40,878 bases of DNA from Microcaldota archaeon (GTDB lineage: Archaea; Iainarchaeota; Iainarchaeia; JAADDC01), in the NCBI GenBank assembly GCA_027011045.1, contig JALVAT010000004.1, positions 1 through 40,878 of the forward strand, in the 5' to 3' direction. Positions 1 through 9,535 of this stretch are shown here, one piece after another (the first letter of the stretch is position 1; each line of letters begins with the position of its first letter). The position numbers and the translations under genes are program-made. The notes beneath the pieces were generated by a model. That model was not told where the DNA came from. It searched no databases and saw only the letters and a program-made list of their open reading frames with translations.

Positions 1-2
1 TG

Positions 3-470
3 CATACACCCTTCAATGAGGGGGAACTCGCCGTGGTGGGGGAGGGCGTGCCCTTCGCCCTCGAGGTAAAAAATCCCCTGAGATATCCCCGCAACGCAGA
101 GCAACTAATCATCCAAGAGGTTAACCGAAGCTCCAGCGGGGTAGAGCTTCTGGAGCTCAAGAGAGGGAACAAGGGAGCTGTAAAAGCGGTGAAGGAAATA
201 AAAACCCGCTGTTACGAGTTTTTATTCGAGGGCCAGCCGAAGAGCTGCGATAAACGCAAGATCTTCCAGATGATACACGGCAAGGGGAACAGAAGGGTAA
301 ACGTCCTTTCCCTGGAGTATGGCGAAGAGAACGGGCTTCAAAAAATACGCATCAGGTTCGACGGACCCCTGAACGTAGAGCGCTTCGTGAAGGGGGATGC
401 CACAAGGCCGAACCTTAAGGACTTCGCCGAAGTAAGGGGGCCCGTAACCATAAGGGTGTGTGGGACATGA
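3..470 (+). CDS. Unknown protein, 5'-truncated at the window edge; possibly pilus/surface-associated because it directly precedes prepilin peptidase
   Basis: The frame stays open upstream of the listed GTG at 33 to the window start (HTPFNEGELAVVGEG...). It ends TGA at 468-470 and overlaps the next start (ATGATG). Confidence 0.6.
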   Translation, partial: HTPFNEGELAVVGEGVPFALEVKNPLRYPRNAEQLIIQEVNRSSSGVELLELKRGNKGAVKAVKEIKTRCYEFLFEGQPKSCDKRKIFQMIHGKGNRRVNVLSLEYGEENGLQKIRIRFDGPLNVERFVKGDATRPNLKDFAEVRGPVTIRVCGT

Positions 471-1225
471 TGATTGGCTACGTTGCCGCAACCCTGGGCG
501 CCATCGCCGCAGGCATATACGACGCCTTCACGGGGGAGATCCCCGAGTGGATCACGGTGCCGATGATCGTCCTCGGGCTCATATACGCGTGGTGGCAGGG
601 CTTCATAGTCGCTGCGGCGGTCGTAGCAGTTGTTACGTTCATAATCGGGTACGCCTTCTACTATACTGGGCTCCTCGGAGGGGGCGACGGACTTCTACTA
701 ACGGGAATCGCGGCATGGGCTCCCTTCGTTAAGATCGGGGTGGTAAGCCTTCCGACACCCCTCATCGTTCTGCCGCTCAGCCTGGTGCTATCACCGCTCT
801 TCTACGGACCGTTCCTCGCGCTAAGGCTGGCGGAAAAGAGGGCGAGGCTCTGGGCACTGGCGGTAATCCCCGAAATATTGCTACCGCCGGGGTTTGCTGC
901 AGTATACGCCAGCGGGCTCACCGCATACATAGGGGATAAGTACAGGGAAGATCTATTTGTGGAAGAAAAACCCGTAGACGCCCTGGTTCCCGAAGACATT
1001 GTGGCTGAGCCCGTTGACGTGCTGCCACCGGGGAAGAAGGTGCTGGAGAAGAAGGACATAGAGCTGCTACGGAATGCGGGCATAAGGAGCGTTAAAACGC
1101 TGGAACACCTTCCAAGGCTCGGACCTTTCCTCGCAGCAGCCCTAATCTTAACGCTACTCGCCGCTACTGGAGCCGTGGACATCAAGACGTACGGAGCCAG
1201 CCTCTTCCTTTACAACCTCAAATGA
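467..1225 (+). CDS. Archaeal type IV prepilin peptidase (A24 family, FlaK/PibD-like)
   Basis: Multi-TM protein with the YDAFTGEIPEW and GGGDG Asp motifs. The ATG at 467/470 is preferred over the listed GTG at 458. Confidence 0.85.
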   Translation: MMIGYVAATLGAIAAGIYDAFTGEIPEWITVPMIVLGLIYAWWQGFIVAAAVVAVVTFIIGYAFYYTGLLGGGDGLLLTGIAAWAPFVKIGVVSLPTPLIVLPLSLVLSPLFYGPFLALRLAEKRARLWALAVIPEILLPPGFAAVYASGLTAYIGDKYREDLFVEEKPVDALVPEDIVAEPVDVLPPGKKVLEKKDIELLRNAGIRSVKTLEHLPRLGPFLAAALILTLLAATGAVDIKTYGASLFLYNLK

Positions 1226-2203
1226 CTCGCCGAAGAACTGCGAGCAGACCCAGAGATTCGTCACGAGGTGCTCCGTCGGCTCCGCAATACGCACACTCGA
1301 ATCGCCCCTCGCGAGGAAAAGGAAGGGAACGATCTGGTCACCCATATTCGCATCAAAGGGGGCCATGGGGGCGATCTGGCGCAGGTACCAGCGGGCCGCC
1401 CGCTTACCGACCACTTCCGCAAGGATCCCCCGTTCTCCAAGGGAAGAGGCCCCCACGTAGCCCCTGCGCGACCACAGGGTAATGCTCGTGCCAGGGGACA
1501 GAACCTCGGAGCGAGGAATGCGCTGTAGGCCGATTTTACCCACGGAAACGCCAGCGGAACGGAGGATCTGCTCTGCCCCAGCACGCTGGCGCTCTGCAAT
1601 GCCCGGATCAAGACCCGCCGAGATGGAAACACCATCCACGGGCTCGTCGTCCATATCCAACATGCGCACGGACGGCAAATCTCTAAAGGGGGATGCGCGG
1701 AGGACTACCTTGCCACCTCCGCGGGGATAGTAGCCACGGCGCACGACGTCTAAATGCACGTCCGCCCCAAGGTCCCTGAGGAAACGCAGGAAGACATTTT
1801 CGGCATAGTCCACGGTGGGGGCGTGGGGAACCTCCGTCCCCCCGCGGATTACGATCTCCACAGGGCCATCTGCAAAGAGAGCCGGTAAAATGATGGTCTG
1901 GAGGACAAGGGTGACGGCGCCGGCGGTGCCCACGTCTACAGAGTACCGCCCGCCACGTATGAGTCCGGGGGAAAAGTAAAGCTCGCTGGAACCGAGGCTT
2001 GCACCGCGCACCTCGGCGTCCGTCATCTCGGCGAGCAGCTGAACAGAAGCGAGGTGTTGAGATCGCAGCCCGGGCTTGGGACGCTTTGCCCGTATGTTCT
2101 TCACAACAACAGGCCTTTGAAGGACCGCAGAAAGCGCAAGGGCGGTTCTCAGAATCTGGCCGCCACCCTCGCCGTGGGAACCATCGATTACGAGGGGCTC
2201 CAC
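1154..2203 (-). CDS. rtcA: RNA 3'-terminal phosphate cyclase
   Basis: N-terminal IDGSHGEGGGQILRTALALS and full-length family architecture; stop TAG. Confidence 0.93.
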   Translation of the reverse strand: MEPLVIDGSHGEGGGQILRTALALSAVLQRPVVVKNIRAKRPKPGLRSQHLASVQLLAEMTDAEVRGASLGSSELYFSPGLIRGGRYSVDVGTAGAVTLVLQTIILPALFADGPVEIVIRGGTEVPHAPTVDYAENVFLRFLRDLGADVHLDVVRRGYYPRGGGKVVLRASPFRDLPSVRMLDMDDEPVDGVSISAGLDPGIAERQRAGAEQILRSAGVSVGKIGLQRIPRSEVLSPGTSITLWSRRGYVGASSLGERGILAEVVGKRAARWYLRQIAPMAPFDANMGDQIVPFLFLARGDSSVRIAEPTEHLVTNLWVCSQFFGESFEVVKEEAGSVRLDVHGSSSGE

Positions 2204-2227
2204 AAAATAAATTGGAAAAGGTATCTT

Positions 2228-2989
2228 TTAGCGCTTGCGCTCCGCCGAGTGGATGGCGGAGGCGAAGGCGCTCACCGCGGAGTACACGTCGTCGGCACCC
2301 TCGAGAACGGTACCCGTGACGATGACGTCAGCGCCCGCCTGGATCTTCTGGACGGCAACGTCGGGGCTGCGGATCCCGCCACCAACAATGAGCGGTGCGT
2401 TGCCAAGGGCCTTCCTGGCAGCCATTACGAGGCGATCGTCCACGGGGTACGCGGCACCGGAGCCCGCCTCGAGGTAGACGAACTTGTATCCGAGAAAACG
2501 CGCCGATAGTGCATAGGCATAGGTTATGCTGGGTTTCCGGACAGGAAGCGGCCGTGCGTCGCCAACCCAACCAGCTGCCGTCTCCCCACCGGGCTCGGTA
2601 ATGAGGTACGCCGTGGGGATGACCTCGAGACCCCAGCGGAGGATGATGGGTGCGGAAAGAGCCTGAACCCCGGAAATGTAGTAGGGGTTCCTGGAGTTGA
2701 GGAGCGATAGGTAAAGGATGGCGTCTGCGAAGGGGGAGATGCCCGAAATATCACCAGGGAACAGGATAACGGGTATTTTAACGGCATTCTTTATCTTCCT
2801 GACCGTTTCGTCCAGTAGCTCCCCCTGAACACCAACGGTGCCACCAATGAGAATGGCATCGGTGCCAGCACGCTCTGCCTCCGCCGCAAAGCGGGCGGCA
2901 TTGTCGTATCCTATCTCGTCAGGGTCTATAAGGGTAAAATGGAGTGGATGCTCGCGTAGCTTTTCCATAAGGGAATCATACACGGACAT
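2228..2989 (-). CDS. Geranylgeranylglyceryl phosphate synthase
   Basis: FTLIDPDE, GGTVGVQ, FPGD and IVGGGIRSP motifs of the PcrB/GGGPS family. ATGA overlap with upstream egsA. Confidence 0.93.
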   Translation of the reverse strand: MSVYDSLMEKLREHPLHFTLIDPDEIGYDNAARFAAEAERAGTDAILIGGTVGVQGELLDETVRKIKNAVKIPVILFPGDISGISPFADAILYLSLLNSRNPYYISGVQALSAPIILRWGLEVIPTAYLITEPGGETAAGWVGDARPLPVRKPSITYAYALSARFLGYKFVYLEAGSGAAYPVDDRLVMAARKALGNAPLIVGGGIRSPDVAVQKIQAGADVIVTGTVLEGADDVYSAVSAFASAIHSAERKR

Positions 2990-4044
2990 CAGATCACCTC
3001 CACGGTTTTCAAGACAGAACGGGCAAGATCCTCCGTCATCTTAACCCTGTTGAAGATCGTGTACCTCTTGCGGAGCGTCGGGGCAATAACAAGGGCCATG
3101 ACCATCATATCCTCGGGGATTCCAAGGGCCTCCGCGGTGGTGGGGGCGCCCACGTCCTCCAAATAGCGCCGTATGCGCTCCCAGTCCCTGCCCTGAAGGT
3201 ACGCAGCCACAATTGTCCCAAGTCCCACTTGCAGGCCATGGGGGCCCTTGCTGCCGCGCAGATAGTCCAGGGCGTGGGAGATCAGGTGTTCGGACCCTGA
3301 GGCTGGTCGGGAAGAGTGCTGAATACCCATTACGAGCCCGTTCGTCACAAGCGCCTCGAGGAGCACGTTAACCCCTTCCTCCGTTCGAGAAGCAATTGCC
3401 CTACGGAAGCGGACCACGTGGCGGAACGTCATGCGGGCAAGGGCTGCGGAGTAGTGCCCGAAATATTCGCCCGTGTCTATATGCGCCAGCCACCAGTCAT
3501 AGACGGAAGTATACTTGCCGATCACGTCGCCGAAGCCGGACTGAAAGAAGCGAAGAGGAGCCTCAGAGAGTACCTGTGTATCCACGACAACGAGCTCAGG
3601 GGGGCCCACATACTCGGAATACGGATGAGATGTGCCACCTAGAGACACCATGGGGGAAGCAATGCCGTCGTGCGACGGTACGGTGGGCACGGATACCACG
3701 GGAATACCGAGGCGGGCACCGACGAACTTGGCAATATCAATGTTCTTTCCGCCACCCACACCAACAACACAGTCAGCGCCGAGGCGTTTGGCGGCTGAAA
3801 CAGCTTGCTCAGCTACTGACAAGGTGGCACTATCCGCAACAAAGCTGTTATCACCGCTGACAAGCCCGGGAGCGTGGGCGTCCAGAATTTCCCGCGTGCG
3901 CCGACCAACAATGAAGAAGATTCGCGAATACTGATCTAAAAGAGAGGGAAGCTCCGACAGGGCACCAGGGGACATAACAACACGGTGCGGAAGATCGATA
4001 ATGCGCCTTCGCCGCGCATCGTTTTCCTCCGGGAGCGACGTCAC
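2989..4044 (-). CDS. egsA: sn-glycerol-1-phosphate dehydrogenase
   Basis: VGVGGGKNIDIAKFVGARLGIPVVSVPTVPSHDGIASP, SGSEHLISHALDY; GTG start. Confidence 0.94.
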   Translation of the reverse strand: MTSLPEENDARRRRIIDLPHRVVMSPGALSELPSLLDQYSRIFFIVGRRTREILDAHAPGLVSGDNSFVADSATLSVAEQAVSAAKRLGADCVVGVGGGKNIDIAKFVGARLGIPVVSVPTVPSHDGIASPMVSLGGTSHPYSEYVGPPELVVVDTQVLSEAPLRFFQSGFGDVIGKYTSVYDWWLAHIDTGEYFGHYSAALARMTFRHVVRFRRAIASRTEEGVNVLLEALVTNGLVMGIQHSSRPASGSEHLISHALDYLRGSKGPHGLQVGLGTIVAAYLQGRDWERIRRYLEDVGAPTTAEALGIPEDMMVMALVIAPTLRKRYTIFNRVKMTEDLARSVLKTVEVI

Positions 4045-4065
4045 GGGACAATAGGGGTGCTAAAG

Positions 4066-4074
4066 TTTATAATT
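4066..4074 (-). promoter_or_regulatory. Putative TATA box of a leaderless egsA transcript
   Basis: Reverse-strand AATTATAAA centred about 26 nt upstream of the GTG start at 4044, inside the 34-bp gap after polC. Confidence 0.6.
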
Positions 4075-4078
4075 GAGC

Positions 4079-7000
4079 CTACGACCAGAAATCGGCGAGC
4101 GTCTTCTGCTGCTTCCCCTCGCTCTCGAAAACGGACTTTATCTCCTTCTCCAGAATCATCAGGCGCTGCTTCGTGTACTCAGTCAGACCATACTGCTCCA
4201 CCACGCGTTTAGATACATCGAGGTACTTCTCAACAGATCCGCGGGAGACCGTGAGGACGAGCTTGCCCCCGCACTTCCTGCAGACGCCGGCAAGCGGAAC
4301 ACGCCGGTATTTGGTGTTGCACTTGACGCAGCGGAACTCCTGGCGGCCGAAAGCACGCGCGTTGCCCATAATATCCTTGAGGAAGTGATAAACAAGCACG
4401 CGCTCGGCGGCATCCGCGTTGTCAACGGCCACGATCTTCTCCTGGACCTTCAACTGGGTCTCTATCTTTTCAATCATGTTGTTCAGCTTTGAATAAGCCG
4501 TGTGCTCGGGTCCCGCATCAAAGCGCGTCGTTTCGATGGAATACACGAGCTGGCGGAACTGATCTGGGGTCCCTATGATCTCGCCGATAACGTGAACGGG
4601 GGCCTCAGACGCGTCCTTGCGCTCAAGGGTGGCTTTGTAGAAGTCGAGAGTATAGTTGGAATCGTACTCCATCTCGAATACCTCGTCGTCTACCTCTGCG
4701 GGGTTTAGGACTACAGTAACGACAAGGGGAGCATCCATCTTGCCGCCACGCTTCTCAGGCAAGTAGTGGACTGAGAAGTTGAGCAACGCGTCGAGCAAAA
4801 GCAAATACGCGTCTTCATCTCCGTCGGCGTTGCGCCTGCGGGCCAGCATGTAATATGGATGGCAGTACTGGACGTAGCCGCGGGTAAACCCAATTATCCT
4901 GCCAAGGACGCCGGCAGATGTGTGTGGAGCAAGCCCTATGACTAGCTTTCCAACGAGATCCTCCTTCGTCTTGACGTTGTAATACCGGGGGAGGCCGTAG
5001 AACTCCTCAAGAAGATCATCCACGAACTGACAGGCGCGCACGAGGTAGTCTGCAACGTGCTCAGAGATTATCACGTCCGCGGGGAAGAGCTCCACCACCT
5101 GATCTCCACGTTCAAGGGGCTTTCCGTCCTTGTCATGGGTATATCCCAGTTCCCGAAGCTTCTCCACGGAAACGCCGATTTCATCGGGCCGGAAGTGCGT
5201 GAGAGGGAGGTTTGACAGGTCCACGCGAATGGTACCATCCTTGAAGACGTAAACATCGTGCTTCGCGCGCAGTATCGCCTTCTCCAGACGCTCCGGTACG
5301 CGCTCGGGGTTAGTCACACCCATAACGCCCTTCACAACGTCGGGTGCCCTACCCTCGCCAAGGTTTCTGAGGGCTGCATCGAAGAGCGCAGGCACATCAA
5401 GGGGTTTCCGCACGTAGGGGAGCGTCTTGGCGCCACAGTTCTTGCACACGGTCTCGTCGGCGTCCGCCATACGTCCACAGCTCGGACACCAGCGCTTCTT
5501 CACCGTTTCCGATCCGCAGTACGGGCAGCGCCTGTAGGGCATCACCTTGTTGCACTTGGGGCAGTAGTACGCCGCATACTCCACCTCCGGCTTGGACTTG
5601 GAGAGGACTACCTTCGTTATGAGGCGCTGGTTCGTCCCCGCCGTTCCAACGGGGAAGAGACCATGGGGCGGTGGGCTCATCTTTCTGGGCTTGGCGGCCT
5701 CGGGGCGGGCCATGCGCACGCCGATGAAAGTCCCCGCCTTATCGCGGATCTCCACGCCCGCCACTGCAGAAAGCTTCTGGAGCACGTCGCCCTCGGCGCG
5801 CTCAAAGTCGGGCACGGCGGACGGGTTGTAGTAGCCAAAAGTGAGGAGGAATGGGTACACGTAGGGCTCCTCGAGAACAATGCGGTTCTCTCGGTAGAGG
5901 TGCGGGACACCGGTCTTCTCCAAGAGGGGCTTTATCTCGCTGCTGAGGATAGCACGTACAGGAATACCGTCGCGTTCTTCTACCTGCGCCTGCTTCACGG
6001 CTGAAATAATCCTAAGGGCGTCCTCCTCGCTCAGGATGCGGTAGTAGTGGATGTACTTCGGGTGGAGCGGAATCCCGTACTGACGGGAAAGCTTCACGGC
6101 TGTGACGGGATCTACGGAGAAGGGATCCCTGACAAGGCGCTCAAACTCGGGGGGCACCTTTCCCTCCGCAATGAGCTGTTCAAGCTCGCGGGCCCACCAC
6201 TCCTCGACGTAACCGGAGGGCACGAGCTTCTCCCCCGCCTTCCGGAAGTCACCGTAGGCGATGAGTGCGTCGCCAAGGAAGAGGATCTTCTTCACGCGAT
6301 CCCGAATGCGATACGCCGTGTCAACGTCCTGCACCTTGAGCACGTCCCCGTTGTCCAGGAGCACAATGGGGCCCTCTATGCCGTCCACGGGCGTGGCACC
6401 CATGGCCTTGCCGGGAAGCTCTCGCTTCAGCTGCGTCCCCGTGGCGATAAACTCGCCGGTGAGCACCATCGTGGCGGGGTGCACCCCGGAGGCCATGACA
6501 CCCACGTTGCGCGACCTGCCATAACGCACGCGGAAGCCGCCCCAACGACCAGGGTAGGAGAAAACGGGACGGCCAGCCACAAGCCCCTCAAGGTAAACGG
6601 CAAGCGAAGAGGACCCACCCTCCGACTTGTGGTGATGCTTTGCCTCGAGCACCCAGCTCCAGTCAAGTCCAAGCTTCTTTGCGATCTTATTGATTTTCTT
6701 GGCCTTCAGGAGGAGAGACTCTCCCACAGCTATGGCGAGACCGCCGCGTACACGGTTGGACAGACCTGGAAGATCCCTATAGGCAGATACCTCAAAGGAC
6801 TCCGTGGGCTCGCCGTCCGGGCGCACGGGAATATGCTGGTAGACGATCTCAAGCTCCTCCTTCGACGGGCGATACTGGCGGGAGTAAACACGGAAGTAAA
6901 GGAGAGTCTCTTCCACCCAACGCGCGCGCTCGCGCTCCGTGGGTTTCCACACGTCGAGACCAACGCGCTGGCGAAGGTAATCTGCCAAAACAAGGGCAAG

Positions 7001-7492
7001 GGCTGCAGCGGTGCCACCCGCCGATCGAATGGGCCCGGCGAAGCCAACGGAAATGTACTTTGTCCCGTCGGGGTTTTCCAGAACGCGAACATCCGTAATG
7101 CCCTCGATGGGCGCCACTACCACAGCGTCCGTGTAGATGAGGAGAGCCGCCTTTAAGGCGTACTCCAAGCGATCGTCCAGCTTGTCGAAGTTTCCCAGCT
7201 TTCCGTCCACAATTTCCTCCATCAGGCGGACGGAAGTCATGAACTTATCTCCGATCTCGGCGTAGAGCTCCTCGTATCGCTTTGCCAGGCCAGGGACACC
7301 GAGAAGTGCCTCGGCACGCTCAGACATGCGGACGGCGGGCTTTACCTCCACCTCGTCCGTGGGGTCGAGGCCCTTGGCACGGGCGCGCTCCGCAATTTCC
7401 CACTCCCGTCTCGCCTGTTCAAGAAGACGGTCAAAGTACTCCTTGATTTCGGGCCTGCCGATGGGGATGTGGGAGTAATCAATTTGCTGCAT
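4079..7492 (-). CDS. polC: DNA polymerase II (family D) large subunit DP2
   Basis: 1137 aa; NADGDEDAYLLLLDALLNFS catalytic motif, CxxC zinc clusters, and C-terminal QKTLADFW PIP-like box. No intein seen. Confidence 0.96.
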   Translation of the reverse strand: MQQIDYSHIPIGRPEIKEYFDRLLEQARREWEIAERARAKGLDPTDEVEVKPAVRMSERAEALLGVPGLAKRYEELYAEIGDKFMTSVRLMEEIVDGKLGNFDKLDDRLEYALKAALLIYTDAVVVAPIEGITDVRVLENPDGTKYISVGFAGPIRSAGGTAAALALVLADYLRQRVGLDVWKPTERERARWVEETLLYFRVYSRQYRPSKEELEIVYQHIPVRPDGEPTESFEVSAYRDLPGLSNRVRGGLAIAVGESLLLKAKKINKIAKKLGLDWSWVLEAKHHHKSEGGSSSLAVYLEGLVAGRPVFSYPGRWGGFRVRYGRSRNVGVMASGVHPATMVLTGEFIATGTQLKRELPGKAMGATPVDGIEGPIVLLDNGDVLKVQDVDTAYRIRDRVKKILFLGDALIAYGDFRKAGEKLVPSGYVEEWWARELEQLIAEGKVPPEFERLVRDPFSVDPVTAVKLSRQYGIPLHPKYIHYYRILSEEDALRIISAVKQAQVEERDGIPVRAILSSEIKPLLEKTGVPHLYRENRIVLEEPYVYPFLLTFGYYNPSAVPDFERAEGDVLQKLSAVAGVEIRDKAGTFIGVRMARPEAAKPRKMSPPPHGLFPVGTAGTNQRLITKVVLSKSKPEVEYAAYYCPKCNKVMPYRRCPYCGSETVKKRWCPSCGRMADADETVCKNCGAKTLPYVRKPLDVPALFDAALRNLGEGRAPDVVKGVMGVTNPERVPERLEKAILRAKHDVYVFKDGTIRVDLSNLPLTHFRPDEIGVSVEKLRELGYTHDKDGKPLERGDQVVELFPADVIISEHVADYLVRACQFVDDLLEEFYGLPRYYNVKTKEDLVGKLVIGLAPHTSAGVLGRIIGFTRGYVQYCHPYYMLARRRNADGDEDAYLLLLDALLNFSVHYLPEKRGGKMDAPLVVTVVLNPAEVDDEVFEMEYDSNYTLDFYKATLERKDASEAPVHVIGEIIGTPDQFRQLVYSIETTRFDAGPEHTAYSKLNNMIEKIETQLKVQEKIVAVDNADAAERVLVYHFLKDIMGNARAFGRQEFRCVKCNTKYRRVPLAGVCRKCGGKLVLTVSRGSVEKYLDVSKRVVEQYGLTEYTKQRLMILEKEIKSVFESEGKQQKTLADFWS

Positions 7493-9215
7493 CCTTCTTC
7501 ACCCACATCCGGATGTTTGCAAGCTTGTGGTTGGAGAGATCAAACACGGGGATCTCGCCGGGGGTGGGGACGTGCCCGTGCTCCAGCTGGAAGGGCGTCT
7601 GATCCTGGAAGGTCCCTGAGACCACGAGGGAGACGCCGCGGTACCCACCGTATCCATTCTTGTGGACGTGGCCAGAGGTCAAAACGTCGGGAACGCGCTC
7701 AATGACCATATAATCCCTTCTTTCGGGGACGATTGGGTTCTTAAGGCCATACTGGATGGCGAGATGCCTGTGCTTCAAATACTCGCGCAGGGCGTACTGC
7801 GGCTCCGTGTAGGAAAGGTAAGGAACGCGGGAGATAAGGTCGTCCATGGAGGTACCGTGGTACGTGAGGAACTCCACGCCCTCCAGGGAGAAGTAAGCGG
7901 GGGATCCAACGAGGGTGACGTTATCAAACTCGTACAGCGGTGCGGCAAAGTCCTTATCGAGGGCAGGCTGGGGTTCGAGACGGCGAACCGCATCGTGGTT
8001 GCCGGGACCTATGATCACCTCGATGTAGTCTGGAATCTGCTCGAGATACTTTGCGAAGGCGTCATACTGCTTGTATATGTCCTTTATCTCGAGCTCGTCT
8101 ATCTGCTGGGGATAAACGCCCACGCCGTCCACAACGTCGCCGTTTACGATGAGGTACTTCACCCTGCCAGCCAGCTCGCGGCTTCGCTCGTTGCCAATCT
8201 CGCCCCGCAGCCACTTGATGAAGCGCTCAACGGCCTTCTTTATGTGCAAGCGGCTGCCCACGTGCCAGTCAGAGGTGATGGCAACGGAGAGGGGCACATC
8301 GGAGTAGTGTGGCACGCGGTCGAGGGGAACGTCGGGCCAGGCGATGTCAGACACAATGAACATACCCCTGCCGGAAACGCGGCCGTGGAGCAACACAACG
8401 TCGTCGGGTAGCAGAGATTCGGCAAGCTGGGCCACCTTCGGATCCGAGGCCTTTGGTATGATTGCCTTTCCATAGGAATCTGGCGTCTCCAGCTCCACCA
8501 CGAGGTTTCCGCTCTTCGTCTCACGGATGTCGTAAACCATGGCTATAACGTCGATCTCCTCGCCCACGTAACGGTGCATCCTGTCCAACGGCTTGAGGTT
8601 CGTGTGCGGACGTGCCTTGAGCATGGCGGAGAGGCGCTCGTAGCGGTCGCGGAAGTACCGGACGAAGTCCTGAACCGTGCCCTCGCAGAAGGACTTTCCA
8701 GTCACATCAAAGTCTTCAAAGACGCGAATACGGCCATCATACTCCTTGGCAAGCGGGTGCCAACCTTCGCGAAGGACAACGACCTCCTTCTCGGCGGAGC
8801 CATTGTCCACAGCATCTGACCAGACCTCCCCCTCGCCCTCATTGCCAGCAGATTCGACCTCTTCTGAAGGCTGCTGGTTCTCCGTCAGATCGGATTCAGG
8901 GGAACCCGAAACAACGCTTTCATTATCAGTGGAGGGCAGTTCTGGCGCAGCGGACTCCGAAGAATCCGTCACCCCGGTATCCTGCGGTTCATGAAGCTCG
9001 AGGGGCTCAGGAGACGTAGAAGAGGTTCTTCGAGCAAGGACGTCGCGAACAAGGTCAGCATCCACTACAAAAACACCGCGGGAAAGCACCTCGTCGATGA
9101 TTTCCCTATAATCAGGCCTGCCGGAGAGAATTTGAAGCGCGTCGGGGGTTATTATGGCCATTCTCGAGGCGACGTAGCTGACGATCTCACTGGTACCCTG
9201 TGCCTCCGCCTCCAC
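7479..9215 (-). CDS. polB: DNA polymerase II (family D) small subunit DP1
   Basis: C-terminal phosphoesterase motifs SDWHVGS, NGDVVDG, PGNHD and GHVHKNG, plus an OB-fold. GTG start; 14-bp overlap with polC. Confidence 0.95.
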   Translation of the reverse strand: MEAEAQGTSEIVSYVASRMAIITPDALQILSGRPDYREIIDEVLSRGVFVVDADLVRDVLARRTSSTSPEPLELHEPQDTGVTDSSESAAPELPSTDNESVVSGSPESDLTENQQPSEEVESAGNEGEGEVWSDAVDNGSAEKEVVVLREGWHPLAKEYDGRIRVFEDFDVTGKSFCEGTVQDFVRYFRDRYERLSAMLKARPHTNLKPLDRMHRYVGEEIDVIAMVYDIRETKSGNLVVELETPDSYGKAIIPKASDPKVAQLAESLLPDDVVLLHGRVSGRGMFIVSDIAWPDVPLDRVPHYSDVPLSVAITSDWHVGSRLHIKKAVERFIKWLRGEIGNERSRELAGRVKYLIVNGDVVDGVGVYPQQIDELEIKDIYKQYDAFAKYLEQIPDYIEVIIGPGNHDAVRRLEPQPALDKDFAAPLYEFDNVTLVGSPAYFSLEGVEFLTYHGTSMDDLISRVPYLSYTEPQYALREYLKHRHLAIQYGLKNPIVPERRDYMVIERVPDVLTSGHVHKNGYGGYRGVSLVVSGTFQDQTPFQLEHGHVPTPGEIPVFDLSNHKLANIRMWVKKDAAN

Positions 9216-9271
9216 GTAATGGGTTGAGGGGAAGCTATGAAAAAGGGAAGTCCGGAGTCGAAAAATTTTCG

Positions 9272-9535
9272 CTAACCCTTTATTTTCTCCCTGTAGCTCT
9301 CAAGAGCGCCCATAATCTGCCAAACCTGCGTGCGCGTGTGCATTGGCATGTTTATGTCATTGCTGGCTTCGTCAAGCAGATAAATAGCCTCGGTAACGTT
9401 GACAACAGGGTCTCCTTCCTTCTTGAGCACGAGTTCCTTGGCCTGAGCAACGGCGCGCCGTATGTTGCGCGGAACGGAGCTGTCGTTTATGATATCGTCC
9501 ATAATTTGAACCACAGCCTCAATGTCACTCTCCAT
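9272..9535 (-). CDS. UPF0147 family protein
   Basis: Small helical protein typical of UPF0147 (IMDDIINDSSVPRNIRRAVAQAKE...). Confidence 0.85.
   Translation of the reverse strand: MESDIEAVVQIMDDIINDSSVPRNIRRAVAQAKELVLKKEGDPVVNVTEAIYLLDEASNDINMPMHTRTQVWQIMGALESYREKIKG

Noticed and set aside
5258-7156. Long plus-strand ORFs (5258-6004, 6047-7156) antisense to polC
   Set aside because: Composition-driven shadow ORFs. The opposite frame is an unambiguous PolD large subunit, and the translations have no family features.
4079-7492. Possible intein in polC
   Set aside because: The protein runs continuously through the zinc and NADGDEDA motifs with no intein blocks; length 1137 aa is normal.
7662-8411. 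249-aa plus-strand ORF antisense to polB
   Set aside because: Shadow ORF of the DP1 phosphoesterase domain.
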